DNA of 37,081 bases from TM7 phylum sp. oral taxon 350 (GTDB lineage: Bacteria; Patescibacteriota; Saccharimonadia; Saccharimonadales; Saccharimonadaceae). The stretch spans positions 1-37,081 of the forward strand of contig SDRK01000001.1 in NCBI GenBank assembly GCA_007845205.1. Reading direction: 5' to 3'. A program made the translations under genes and the position numbers. Every line of letters starts with the position of its first letter. Within the stretch, counting starts at the first letter, position 1. Shown here in pieces: positions 7,229 to 15,192 of this stretch. The notes under the pieces were generated by a model that had not been told where the DNA came from, did not search any database, and was given only the letters and a program-made list of their open reading frames with translations.

Positions 7229-9321
7229 TGAGTTTAAAATTACCAAAAGCTAAAAAACAACCTCTAATAGTTTTTTCTTCCATCTTTTCTATTGCAATAA
7301 TTGCTAGTGGTTTGTTTTTTGCTGCTCAAAAAACGCTAAATACTTATGCTCTATCCGCAGATCGTTGGCGAGCTGGTGAAATTATTAGTGACAACAATTT
7401 CACTAATAGTAACAGCATGAGCGAAGAAGATATTCAACGCTTTTTAGACTCCAAATTAGACTGTGACCTTTATGGTGAACGTCCAGCATATGAGTATGGA
7501 TCAAATGAAAAACGTGCTGTTTTTGCAAGAAAAATAAAAGGTTGGCCTGGCCCTCCTTATGTCTGTCTCAACAAATATTATGAAGTACCAAAATTCGAAG
7601 CTGGCGGTGGTATGCCAGCAAGCAATTTCGATAATCCTACTGCAACTCCACCAGCTGGATCTAAAAGTGCAGCTTGGATTATTAAAGATGCTGCTAATCG
7701 CTTCAATATCGATCCAAAAGTTCTGCTTGTTAAGATTGGCACCGAATCTGCAGGACCATTAACTAGAGATAATTGGCCTATGAAAAGCCAATACAAATAC
7801 GCTATGGGATCACACTGTCCAGATAGTGGACCAAATGGATCGGCAAATTGCGATCAAGGATATGCCGGATTCTCGATCCAAATGTATTCAGCTGCAGCTT
7901 TACTTCGTTTCTATCTAGACAACAATGAAAAGCCCTGGTGGAAATATAAAAGACCTTATCAAACTCAAAACATTCTATATAACGTAGTCCAAACTGGATG
8001 CAATGGAAGTGATGTCTACGTAAAAAACAAAGCTACTGCCGCTCTTTACACTTACACTCCTTACCAGCCTAATGAAGCTGCCCTTAATAACATGTATGGA
8101 TTAGGAGATAGATGTAGCGCCTATGGTAACCGTAATTTCTGGTCTACTTATTGGAATTGGTTTGGTGATCCACATGTTAGTGGTTTTGAAAACTTATCCG
8201 ACCCACGTTTATTCCAAGTAAAAGAAGCTACCTATAAAACAAATCTAACTATTCATAAAGACCATGAACAAGATGGTAAATTACCTGTTGGCAAAGTAGT
8301 AAAAATTGTCTCAAAGATCAGAACAGCTAATGACTGGTGTTTTAGAACTGAACACGATCACAATATAGACGTTCCACTCTGTATACCATCTAGTAAGCTA
8401 AAAGAAGTAGATATTGCTTACCAAGATCTTGAAGAGCAAGAAAAAGAAATGACTCTAATTAGAGATATAAGAAAGACTGATTACAGAAGAGAAAGAGATG
8501 CTGGAGATATGATCGGTCGCGGACGTATCATTAAATTTAGCAAGAAAGCGATTGTAAATAATAAAACTTACTACGTGTCAGAAGCCGATTATAATAAACG
8601 AGAAATTGGCATCTCAACATACTTAATGCGACCAGCTTCAAAATACGAAAAAATCACCCCTACTTGGATGTCTACTAACAAAAACACCAATAAAACCTTT
8701 GTTGTAGACGAATCAAATGGACCATACCTGCCTCAAGATCTAGAACGAGTCTTCACATCTAAAACCTTTAACTCAGGAATCTGGTATTACCGTACTGAAA
8801 CAGATGAAAAGCTCAAATTAGATCTTGGAGTATCGATCAACGATCTTACAAAAAAATCTTTCGAAGAATTCGTTAGACCTCGTTGGATGGTAATAAAAAA
8901 TGACACTCAAAAAGTAAATCCATATACTGGCCAAAAAGACAATCTCGTAAATGGTAAGACAAAACTTTACTTTATATCGAAAATAACAATTAACGGCGAA
9001 ACCTACCTTAGAACTAGAGAAGATACCGAACAAAATAGCGATTTTACTATACCAGCAAAAGACGTTACTGAAATTGAATTCGAAGATTTTGCCCGCCCTC
9101 GCAAGTTACAGCTTAAGGCAAACAGTAAAAAATATCACCTTCCAGAAGAAATTACTGTTGGCGATATTCACGAGACCGGACTAACCAGAAAATTCGTCGC
9201 TAAAATGGAATTAAACGGTAATTGGTATTACCAAACAGAAGCAGATCATAGCAGTCATTCATACACCGCCTTTCCTGCAATACTTCTAGAAGAAGTCCCA
9301 GATGATGAACCAGAAGAATAA
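7228..9321 (+). CDS. Secreted lysozyme-like protein with five C-terminal W/YYxTExD repeats
   Basis: A 697-residue protein. A signal anchor lies at about 14-36. Residues 45-315 resemble the actinobacterial/TM7 secreted family that begins RxGxIISDxxFT, has MSEEDIQRFLDSK, a helix carrying glutamate E173 (VLLVKIGTES), CPD, YTPYQPN and CSAYGNRNF...WF, and is lysozyme-fold-like. E173 is the likely catalytic acid by analogy, which is inference. The C-terminal half contains five copies of a motif like WYYRTExD, near residues 368, 445, 519, 591 and 667, about 75 residues apart, each ending a beta-rich module reminiscent of SH3b/GW cell-wall-binding domains. Likely acts on, or docks to, the wall of self or host. 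Coupled by TAATG to the gene before it. Confidence 0.75.
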   Translation: MSLKLPKAKKQPLIVFSSIFSIAIIASGLFFAAQKTLNTYALSADRWRAGEIISDNNFTNSNSMSEEDIQRFLDSKLDCDLYGERPAYEYGSNEKRAVFARKIKGWPGPPYVCLNKYYEVPKFEAGGGMPASNFDNPTATPPAGSKSAAWIIKDAANRFNIDPKVLLVKIGTESAGPLTRDNWPMKSQYKYAMGSHCPDSGPNGSANCDQGYAGFSIQMYSAAALLRFYLDNNEKPWWKYKRPYQTQNILYNVVQTGCNGSDVYVKNKATAALYTYTPYQPNEAALNNMYGLGDRCSAYGNRNFWSTYWNWFGDPHVSGFENLSDPRLFQVKEATYKTNLTIHKDHEQDGKLPVGKVVKIVSKIRTANDWCFRTEHDHNIDVPLCIPSSKLKEVDIAYQDLEEQEKEMTLIRDIRKTDYRRERDAGDMIGRGRIIKFSKKAIVNNKTYYVSEADYNKREIGISTYLMRPASKYEKITPTWMSTNKNTNKTFVVDESNGPYLPQDLERVFTSKTFNSGIWYYRTETDEKLKLDLGVSINDLTKKSFEEFVRPRWMVIKNDTQKVNPYTGQKDNLVNGKTKLYFISKITINGETYLRTREDTEQNSDFTIPAKDVTEIEFEDFARPRKLQLKANSKKYHLPEEITVGDIHETGLTRKFVAKMELNGNWYYQTEADHSSHSYTAFPAILLEEVPDDEPEE

Positions 9322-9345
9322 TTAAAAGAATGATTAAAATGATTA

Positions 9346-9377
9346 ATTAAATAAGAGCCAAATGGCTCTTATTTAAT
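9346..9377. terminator. Bidirectional intrinsic terminator
   Basis: Perfect 14-bp stem ATTAAATAAGAGCC / GGCTCTTATTTAAT with loop AAAT, between the converging genes ending at 9321 and 9417. Confidence 0.85.
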
Positions 9378-9416
9378 ATATTTATCATTTTTATTATGTT
9401 TTTATCATTTTTCTTC

Positions 9417-10499
9417 TTACTTACTCTCAGGTGAAGTAATAAATCTTAGGTTTAGCTCTATATCTCTTACTGCTAAATCTATTTCCTTAGCTTTCTTATA
9501 AGCTTTACGAAGTTCAGAACTAGTTCCAAACTTATCGCTATTTATTAGTGAGCAAAGCGAATCTAATTTCCTTTCTCTAACAAAATCCCCAACTGTAATT
9601 GTCTGATCGACAAGAGATGGAAATAACTCTTTTGCTAAATAATGTTGTTTATGTCCCTTAAACGAAACTGCTAAAACTGGTTTCCTAGTTAGAATTGCTG
9701 CTATCATGCCGTGATATCTACCCGTAAGTACCGCATCGGCTTCACTATAGACATCTAACAACCGTTTTGAATCTTCAATAGTCTCAAAAGCTTCATATCT
9801 ACCACCAGTTAATTCAACTAGTTCTTTACTAAATTCCAAATCTTCTACTGCCTGATTTACGATTATAAAATCAAAATCATCCTTAATTTTTGGTAGCTCT
9901 TTCCTTAGGTATTCACGATACGCCTTGTAATTCTCTTCTAATTTTGGATCAATTTTGTTATTGGTATCATTACCTAATTTCCAATCAGCTAAAGATAATA
10001 AAATCTTTGGCTTATCATGATGCTCTTTTTTTAGTTGAACTGAATCTTTAAGTAAAAAAACTATATCCGATCCAGTAACTAGCCTTCCTTTATAATAAAA
10101 ATCATCTCTAATAATCTTAGAATCTCTTTCACCACGAGTCTCTATCATATCTAAATTTTTGAAAGCGTCTTCATATTTTTTCTTAGCTTCAACTGAAAAA
10201 ACATGTTGTACACCCATACCAAGCATATAAGTAGGAATACCTAAATGTTTTGCTCTTAAGATAATATCTATGTAATTATCTACATTCTCCATTACATAGT
10301 CATAAATTAAGCCGCCACCTCCAATAATAACGATATCGGAAGCCATAATATATTCACGCTTGTGTTGTTGGGTTAAAACAACCTCTACATTATCTATTTT
10401 TTTCTCTAAATACTCTTTTAATGTAACACCAATAAGATCGTCACCAACGTTCCCGCATCCGCTAGCACCAAAGATAGTAATTATCTTCTTTTTATTCAC
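9417..10499 (-). CDS. Polysaccharide pyruvyl transferase family protein (CsaB/WcaK-like)
   Basis: A 360-residue GT-B-like enzyme. It starts with IFGASGCGNVGDD (glycine-rich N-terminal motif) and has VIIGGGGLIYDY at about 57-68. It ends with a GRYHGMIAAILTRKPVLAVSF segment near 262-282, the family's most conserved block. Members transfer pyruvate from PEP onto sugars of cell-wall polymers; in CsaB this makes the ligand for SLH domains. Start is GTG directly after the TAA of the preceding gene, with GAGG upstream. It is the last gene of a three-gene unit with an ABC exporter ATPase, consistent with making or modifying a surface glycopolymer. The actual acceptor is unknown. Confidence 0.88.
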   Translation of the reverse strand: MNKKKIITIFGASGCGNVGDDLIGVTLKEYLEKKIDNVEVVLTQQHKREYIMASDIVIIGGGGLIYDYVMENVDNYIDIILRAKHLGIPTYMLGMGVQHVFSVEAKKKYEDAFKNLDMIETRGERDSKIIRDDFYYKGRLVTGSDIVFLLKDSVQLKKEHHDKPKILLSLADWKLGNDTNNKIDPKLEENYKAYREYLRKELPKIKDDFDFIIVNQAVEDLEFSKELVELTGGRYEAFETIEDSKRLLDVYSEADAVLTGRYHGMIAAILTRKPVLAVSFKGHKQHYLAKELFPSLVDQTITVGDFVRERKLDSLCSLINSDKFGTSSELRKAYKKAKEIDLAVRDIELNLRFITSPESK

Positions 10500-10679
10500 T
10501 TACCCTCGCTTAATTAAATTTAAATATATTCTTTTTAGAGCAAACCTTATGGGAGCTTTATGAATCCTATACATGTTGCTTCTCATGATTTTATATTTGC
10601 TAAGCAAAATCTCATGCTGTTTTTTTAGAAGTTCTTCACCTTCTAATTGAGATAGGTGTCTTACATCCTCATCTTTCAT
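10500..10679 (-). CDS. Small basic protein of the glycan cluster, unknown function
   Basis: A 59-residue ORF filling the exact gap between the ABC ATPase and the pyruvyl transferase. ATG at 10679 is preceded by GGAG, which sits inside the end of the ATPase gene. An in-frame start further upstream would overlap the ATPase and lacks an RBS. The protein is helical, acidic at the N-terminus and strongly basic at the C-terminus (APIRFALKRIYLNLIKRG), which could be a membrane-surface helix. No family recognised. Confidence 0.6.
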   Translation of the reverse strand: MKDEDVRHLSQLEGEELLKKQHEILLSKYKIMRSNMYRIHKAPIRFALKRIYLNLIKRG

Positions 10680-10680
10680 A

Positions 10681-11895
10681 CTAGCTCTCCTCCAACTCAA
10701 TAGAAGGTGTTATTGAAAAATTACTTAAATAGTTTTTAGCAATATCTACTTCTAAACAATTGTCCCAGTTGTCTAAAATAATTCCTCCCTGACTTTCGTC
10801 CATCCTAACTGTCAGATCAATTGAATATGTACCTGAACCAAAGATATTTGGCATTGTTATTTTTAAGGTTTTTTCTTGACCAGCTTTAACAACTATCTTT
10901 TTCTTGCGTTGTTCGGTATTAAATCCAGCTACCAACTTTCCCATAAAATCCATTGCTCGAAGACCAGCAACAATCTCTAAATCCTCGTCAGCATTGGATT
11001 TAAGCTTTAACTCTATTTCTATCTCATCATCAGTTTGTTTAACAACTTTTATTGATTTAGCTTCTACTTTTTTAGATCCCCAACGAGTTTCAACATCATC
11101 TTCTTCGCCATTCTCTTCCTGATCTTTTTCAGCTACATTAAACAACTTCAAATATTGATTTGCTATCTTATTTGCACTTCCTTGGTGCGTTATTTTACCT
11201 TCGTTAATTAAAATAGCTTCAGTACAAAACTCTCGTACCGCACTCATGTCGTGACTAACAAAAATTACTGTTTTATTAGCATTCTTTAAGTCTTTAAAGA
11301 ATCTATAACATTTACGTTGAAAATCAGCATCTCCCACTGCTAAAACTTCATCTACTAACAAGATATCTGCCTGAGACCTAGTAGCAACTGAAAATGCTAA
11401 GCGCACCTGCATACCACTGGAGTAATTCTTAAGTTTCTGATCCATAAAGTCTTCAAGTTCAGCAAACTTTACAATCTCATCATATTTTTCTTCAATCTCT
11501 TTTTTGTTAAATCCAAGTAAGGCACCGTTTAAAAATACATTTTCTCGCCCTGTTAGCTCTGGATTAAAACCAACTCCAAGTTCAATAAAAGGAACTAATT
11601 TTCCTTTATGTTTCACTTTTCCTTTAGTTGGTTGGTAAATTTCTGCCAGGATCTTAAGTAATGTACTTTTACCACTACCGTTACGTCCTAAAATTCCAAA
11701 AAATGCACCTTTTTTAACTTTAAAACTAATACCTCTTAAGGCGTGTTGAGTATCTACTTCTTTATCGTGCTTAGAAAAACTCTTAATAATTGCCGATTTT
11801 ACAGACTGCGATTTATCGTGAGGCAGATAGAAATCTTTATAGACGTTATCTACTTTTAAAACAATCTCTTGTTTTTTCGTTTTCTTCTTTTTCAC
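10681..11895 (-). CDS. ABC transporter ATPase for polysaccharide export (Wzt/TagH-like)
   Basis: A 404-residue protein. The ATPase domain spans residues 1-245, with Walker A GRNGSGKST at 70-78, signature SSGMQ at 159-163, Walker B ILLVDE at 178-183 and H-loop SHD at 214-216. LVPFIELGVGFNPELTGREN is typical of O-antigen/teichoic acid exporters. Residues 265-400 form a C-terminal beta domain like the Wzt carbohydrate-binding module, which selects finished glycan chains. The usual partner permease (Wzm/TagG) is not adjacent: the next gene upstream is divergent. Start GTG with AGGTGGAGA before it. The 187 bases upstream are AT-rich and contain the divergent promoter at 12047. Confidence 0.92.
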   Translation of the reverse strand: MKKKKTKKQEIVLKVDNVYKDFYLPHDKSQSVKSAIIKSFSKHDKEVDTQHALRGISFKVKKGAFFGILGRNGSGKSTLLKILAEIYQPTKGKVKHKGKLVPFIELGVGFNPELTGRENVFLNGALLGFNKKEIEEKYDEIVKFAELEDFMDQKLKNYSSGMQVRLAFSVATRSQADILLVDEVLAVGDADFQRKCYRFFKDLKNANKTVIFVSHDMSAVREFCTEAILINEGKITHQGSANKIANQYLKLFNVAEKDQEENGEEDDVETRWGSKKVEAKSIKVVKQTDDEIEIELKLKSNADEDLEIVAGLRAMDFMGKLVAGFNTEQRKKKIVVKAGQEKTLKITMPNIFGSGTYSIDLTVRMDESQGGIILDNWDNCLEVDIAKNYLSNFSITPSIELEES

Positions 11896-12046
11896 TCTCC
11901 ACCTACTTTAACTATTACTGACATTCTCTTTAGAATAATATCATATAAGAAGATCTAAAAATAAGCCAAAAAAGATAAGGATTATTTAAGTTTTTATAGC
12001 TACCTTCATAGCCTTTATTTATTAGGACAATCCATCCCTCTTATGC

Positions 12047-12052
12047 TATAAA
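12047..12052 (+). promoter_or_regulatory. Extended -10 box of the 12083-14448 operon
   Basis: TGCTATAAA, an extended -10, about 30 bases before the ATG at 12083. The short leader has no strong Shine-Dalgarno. Confidence 0.45.
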
Positions 12053-12082
12053 TATAGATAGGGTAAATAAAAATAAACAACA

Positions 12083-12778
12083 ATGAGTTTAATTGAAATA
12101 GTTGGGGTTATTCTGTTAGCTGGACTCATCCACGCTTCTTTTCAATTAAGCATTTCATCTTTAACTATCCTATCTTCAGGTCACTTAAAACTTTTAAACC
12201 CTAGAAGAAAACTAAGAGCTCTAACTAGATATTTTGTATTAGGTGTAATAACCACAACATTATTATTAATAACCTCATTCACCTATTTATTCTGGATTAA
12301 TTACGAAAATAATCCCGATCCAATGGTCACCGCTATTATTACCGGTTTAGGTGTTGGCCTTGGTGTATCAATATGGGCTTTTTACTACCAACGCTCTAAA
12401 GGCACTGTTTTATGGTTACCAAGAGATATGGCGAGTTTTATATCTAATCGTTCTAAAAAAACAGATAGCCTCTCTGAAGCTTTTGGTCTTGGTATGGTAA
12501 GTGTTATCGCTGAGCTACTATTTATCTTTGGACCTTTATCCTTAGCAGCTATTACCATTACAAAACTAAATCCTAATTACCAAGTACTAGCAATTATTCT
12601 CTACACACTTAGTGCAACTTCTTCCTTAGTACTTGTAGCGATTTTAGTTAATAAAAACGGTAAATTAGCAAAAATCCAAAAATGGCGAGAAGAAAATAAA
12701 AACTTCTTACAATTTATTGCCGGTACTGGGCTAATTATCCTATCTCTGTTTATTTATGTTTTTGAGGTATTGAAATAA
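12083..12778 (+). CDS. Polytopic membrane protein, unknown function
   Basis: A 231-residue protein with about six hydrophobic helices (near 5-28, 48-72, 80-102, 132-160, 168-190, 208-228). Small residues and a GxGxGxG patch (ITGLGVGLGVS) occur in the third helix. Topology is loosely like the LysE/CcdA type, but no diagnostic motif supports that. It heads an operon with the ATP-cone-like protein (12 bases downstream) and the degenerate flavoprotein, and the three probably function together. Confidence 0.75.
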   Translation: MSLIEIVGVILLAGLIHASFQLSISSLTILSSGHLKLLNPRRKLRALTRYFVLGVITTTLLLITSFTYLFWINYENNPDPMVTAIITGLGVGLGVSIWAFYYQRSKGTVLWLPRDMASFISNRSKKTDSLSEAFGLGMVSVIAELLFIFGPLSLAAITITKLNPNYQVLAIILYTLSATSSLVLVAILVNKNGKLAKIQKWREENKNFLQFIAGTGLIILSLFIYVFEVLK

Positions 12779-12790
12779 AGGGGTGCAAAA

Positions 12791-13066
12791 ATGAAAACAA
12801 ATATTTTAAAAATCAATCAAAATAGTAGCGAAGAATTTAAAAAAGGGAAAATCTTTAACGAAGTCTTCGGAGCTTGTTTATCTGCTAGTTGCTTGCAAGG
12901 AGAAGCCGAAACCATTGCTTCACATGTTTGCAATCAGGTAGAAGCTTGGGCTAATCAATTTTCCGAAATTACAGAAGATGATTTAAAAAGAAAAACTGTA
13001 TCTAGTTTGGAAAACTACCAACCAGATGCAGCTTACCTATACCAAAACGAAGCATTAACTATTTAA
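12791..13066 (+). CDS. Small ATP-cone-like protein
   Basis: A 91-residue protein preceded by AAAGGGG. The pattern F.xxKIFNEVFGACLSA...AETIASHVCNQVEAW...ITEDDLKRKTVSSLENYQPDAAYLY resembles the helical ATP-cone fold found in ribonucleotide reductases and NrdR, including the terminal AAYLY helix. The basic N-terminal beta-hairpin that normally starts an ATP-cone is weak here, so nucleotide binding is uncertain. Free-standing ATP-cones are unusual. Eight bases separate it from the flavoprotein gene, whose RBS AAGGAG spans the gap, so the two are coexpressed. Confidence 0.55.
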   Translation: MKTNILKINQNSSEEFKKGKIFNEVFGACLSASCLQGEAETIASHVCNQVEAWANQFSEITEDDLKRKTVSSLENYQPDAAYLYQNEALTI

Positions 13067-13074
13067 GGAGCAAA

Positions 13075-14448
13075 ATGGCAAGACAAAAATTTGATTTCGA
13101 TTTAATAGTTATTGGTTCAGGAGCAGGTGGCTCTGCAGCCGCTACAATATCGGCAGCGCTTGGCAAAAGGGTAGCTATTATTGAAAAAGATGATTTTGGT
13201 GGTGAATCACCCAATCTAGGAGACATCCCAATGTCTGCCATGCTTCAGACGGCTCAAATTTTCGACAGCGCTAAACATGGTGATCGATTTGGTTTAAGAA
13301 CTAACGCCTTAAGCTATAACTATCCATCCATACAAGAATGGAAAAAGTTAGCAGTTAAACGAACTGGCGCTGGTGGCAATCGCAATTATTATGAATCAAA
13401 AGGCATATCAACCTTTAAAGGTATTGCTAGATTTATCACCCCTCATGAAATTACTATCAATAGACGTCATTTGTCGGCAGAAAACTTTCTAATTGCTACT
13501 GGCTCTAATTTCTTTATTCCAAATATTCCAGGCCTTAGCGATGTTAACTTTCATACTATGCATAGTGCCTTAAATATCACTAGACCACCAAAAACCATGT
13601 TTATTATTGGCTCTAATTCTAGAGCGATTGAACTTGCAGAATTATTCTCTACTTTTGGCACAAAAGTTTACTTAGCAGACAGTTCGGCAAGAATCCTGCC
13701 AAACGAAGACGAAGAAGTAGGCCTTCTTTTAGATAAACATCTAAAAGAGGCAAAAGGTATTACTTTTCTAACCCACACTAGAGTACTTGAAGTCTCAAAG
13801 TCTTCTATCACTAAAAGAGTTGTAATTAGGCGTGGCGGTATCGAGCGATCCATTAATGTCGAAGAAGTTGTAGTATGTCTTGGCACTACACCAAATGTCG
13901 ATCTTGGACTAGAAAATGCCGATATTGAATACGATCCAACTGGTATTAAAGTAAATAATTATTTACAAACATCACAAAAACATATTTTCGCAGCTGGTGA
14001 TGTACTTGGAAGAAATTCTGAAACACAAGGTGCCTTAATGGAATCGCGAGTTGTTGCCTTTAATCTTTATCACCGCAATAAGATTATTCCAGACTACTTA
14101 GGGGCGCCAAGAATTACTTGGACAAATCCAAATGTAGTATCAATTGGTATGCAAGAAGACGATTGTCTAAAAAGAGATTTAAAAGTCAAAAAAGCAATTG
14201 CTCCACTAAATACCACGCCAAGATCTAACACAGCAGATTTTAGAGATGGCTTTGTTAAATTAATCGCAGATAAAAATAATGTTATTATCGGGGCCACTAT
14301 CGTTGCTCCAAACGGCGCCGAGATGGCTGGTGAGCTTACTTTAGCAGTAAGACTAGGCATGACAGCAGAACAGCTTAGAGAAACCCCACACGCCTTTTTA
14401 ACCTGGTCTGAAGCTATTCGTATTGCTGCTAGTAGATTAATCAATTAG
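13075..14448 (+). CDS. Pyridine nucleotide-disulfide oxidoreductase-fold flavoprotein lacking the catalytic residues
   Basis: A 457-residue protein with the full lipoamide dehydrogenase/mercuric reductase architecture. The FAD-binding GSGAGGSAA is at 14-22, a second Rossmann domain near 172-205, CLGTTPNVDLG, FAAGDVLG for the FAD ribityl side, and a C-terminal dimerisation domain. The redox machinery is gone: the CxxxxC positions are Ser45 and Asp50 (GGESPNLGDIP). The C-terminal HxHPTxxE motif reads H439-A-F-L-T-W-S-E446, so the catalytic His is Phe. The NAD glycine motif GxGxxG reads G179-S-N-S-R-A184. The frame is intact and codon use matches its neighbours, so it looks maintained rather than decaying. 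It may be a flavin-binding scaffold, a quinone/O2-type oxidase or a sensor; the activity is unknown. Confidence 0.85.
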   Translation: MARQKFDFDLIVIGSGAGGSAAATISAALGKRVAIIEKDDFGGESPNLGDIPMSAMLQTAQIFDSAKHGDRFGLRTNALSYNYPSIQEWKKLAVKRTGAGGNRNYYESKGISTFKGIARFITPHEITINRRHLSAENFLIATGSNFFIPNIPGLSDVNFHTMHSALNITRPPKTMFIIGSNSRAIELAELFSTFGTKVYLADSSARILPNEDEEVGLLLDKHLKEAKGITFLTHTRVLEVSKSSITKRVVIRRGGIERSINVEEVVVCLGTTPNVDLGLENADIEYDPTGIKVNNYLQTSQKHIFAAGDVLGRNSETQGALMESRVVAFNLYHRNKIIPDYLGAPRITWTNPNVVSIGMQEDDCLKRDLKVKKAIAPLNTTPRSNTADFRDGFVKLIADKNNVIIGATIVAPNGAEMAGELTLAVRLGMTAEQLRETPHAFLTWSEAIRIAASRLIN

Positions 14449-14480
14449 TTTTAAAATTAATCGAGATCAAAGCATCAAAA

Positions 14481-14503
14481 AAAACGCTCAAAATGAGCGT
14501 TTT
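14481..14503. terminator. Intrinsic terminator
   Basis: AAAACGCTCA / TGAGCGTTTT stem (10 bp) with AAA loop, T-rich on the 3' side. It ends the flavoprotein operon and could also stop the converging tRNA transcript. Confidence 0.85.
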
Positions 14504-14517
14504 TATAATTTCTAACT

Positions 14518-14595
14518 TGGTAGCGGGAGAAGGATTTGAACCTCCGACCTCTTGGTTATGAGCCAAGCGAGCTAACCAGACTGCTCCATCCCGCG
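14518..14595 (-). tRNA. Initiator tRNA-fMet (CAT)
   Basis: A 78-nt cloverleaf with encoded CCA (minus-strand 3' end at 14518). Anticodon loop CTCATAA. Initiator marks: position 1 is C and faces U72, so there is no Watson-Crick 1:72 pair, and the D-stem has A11:U24 (GAGC/GCTC). The anticodon stem is CTTGG/CCAAG, so only two G:C pairs (30:40 and 31:39) border the loop, with U29:A41 in place of the third G:C that is nearly universal in initiators. The other stems are fully paired apart from one G:U in the T-stem. Confidence 0.9.
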
Positions 14596-14663
14596 ATATT
14601 TACATTACATATAATAGCTATAACGATTTATTTTGTAAAGCTTAATAGGTTTATTAGATAGAT

Positions 14664-15131
14664 TTACTTGTCTTTATTCTTTTCGTCTTTTAGTGGATTC
14701 TCACCGAACAAAAACTTCTTCCATTGAGAAAAGTTACTTTCATCTACTTTAGCAGTATCTTGAAGTAAAACATTCGGACTAATACTAATCTTATCTTCTA
14801 TTTTACTTGCCATTTCACTATTTGGTGGCAATATTAAAACACTTTCACCATTAGTAGCCAAACCCATATTTGTTCTTGCCGATAAATCCTTATATTCATC
14901 TGTCTGGTAATAAGCTTTTTCAAGCTCTAAATTCTCTACTTGTAGCTTAACTAGCTTTAATTGCAACTCTTTTTCTGTTAATTGACGCTGCATTAAATAG
15001 TTTCTTTGCATAGCAGAAATCGATCCCCAAACTGTATAAAAAAAGAAAATGATAATTACAATATAACCTAAAGTATAGATATTGATTTTGTCCTGATGTT
15101 TATTTAAAAAGCCCCACGTCTGATTAATCAT
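14664..15131 (-). CDS. Septum formation initiator (FtsB/DivIC family) protein
   Basis: A 155-residue protein. Short cytoplasmic N-terminus, one TM helix (about 21-40), a leucine-rich coiled coil (about 45-85), then the family block YKDLSARTNMGLATNGESVLILPP. This is the FtsB/DivIC layout of a bitopic divisome protein that links FtsQ/FtsL-type partners. The C-terminal extension of about 40 charged residues is longer than in most homologues. The ATG lies 8 bases after a TATAAT box, so the mRNA is probably leaderless. Confidence 0.85.
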   Translation of the reverse strand: MINQTWGFLNKHQDKINIYTLGYIVIIIFFFYTVWGSISAMQRNYLMQRQLTEKELQLKLVKLQVENLELEKAYYQTDEYKDLSARTNMGLATNGESVLILPPNSEMASKIEDKISISPNVLLQDTAKVDESNFSQWKKFLFGENPLKDEKNKDK

Positions 15132-15139
15132 GTAACTAA

Positions 15140-15145
15140 ATTATA
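15140..15145 (-). promoter_or_regulatory. -10 box of the FtsB/DivIC-like gene
   Basis: TATAAT on the minus strand, with 8 bases to the ATG at 15131. No Shine-Dalgarno lies between, which predicts a leaderless transcript. Confidence 0.6.
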
Positions 15146-15166
15146 GCCGATTCTTTACATCTGGGC

Positions 15167-15172
15167 TATAAT
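15167..15172 (+). promoter_or_regulatory. -10 box of the tRNA at 15193
   Basis: TATAAT 20 bases before the tRNA 5' end, a normal spacing for a short 5' trailer. No -35 of good match is visible. Confidence 0.5.
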
Positions 15173-15192
15173 AGGATCAGCTATTCCTTCGT

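Noticed and set aside
9381-9412. Direct repeat TTTATCATTTTT, two copies 20 bases apart
   Set aside because: Short, AT-only spacer sequence right after a terminator, with no sign of function.
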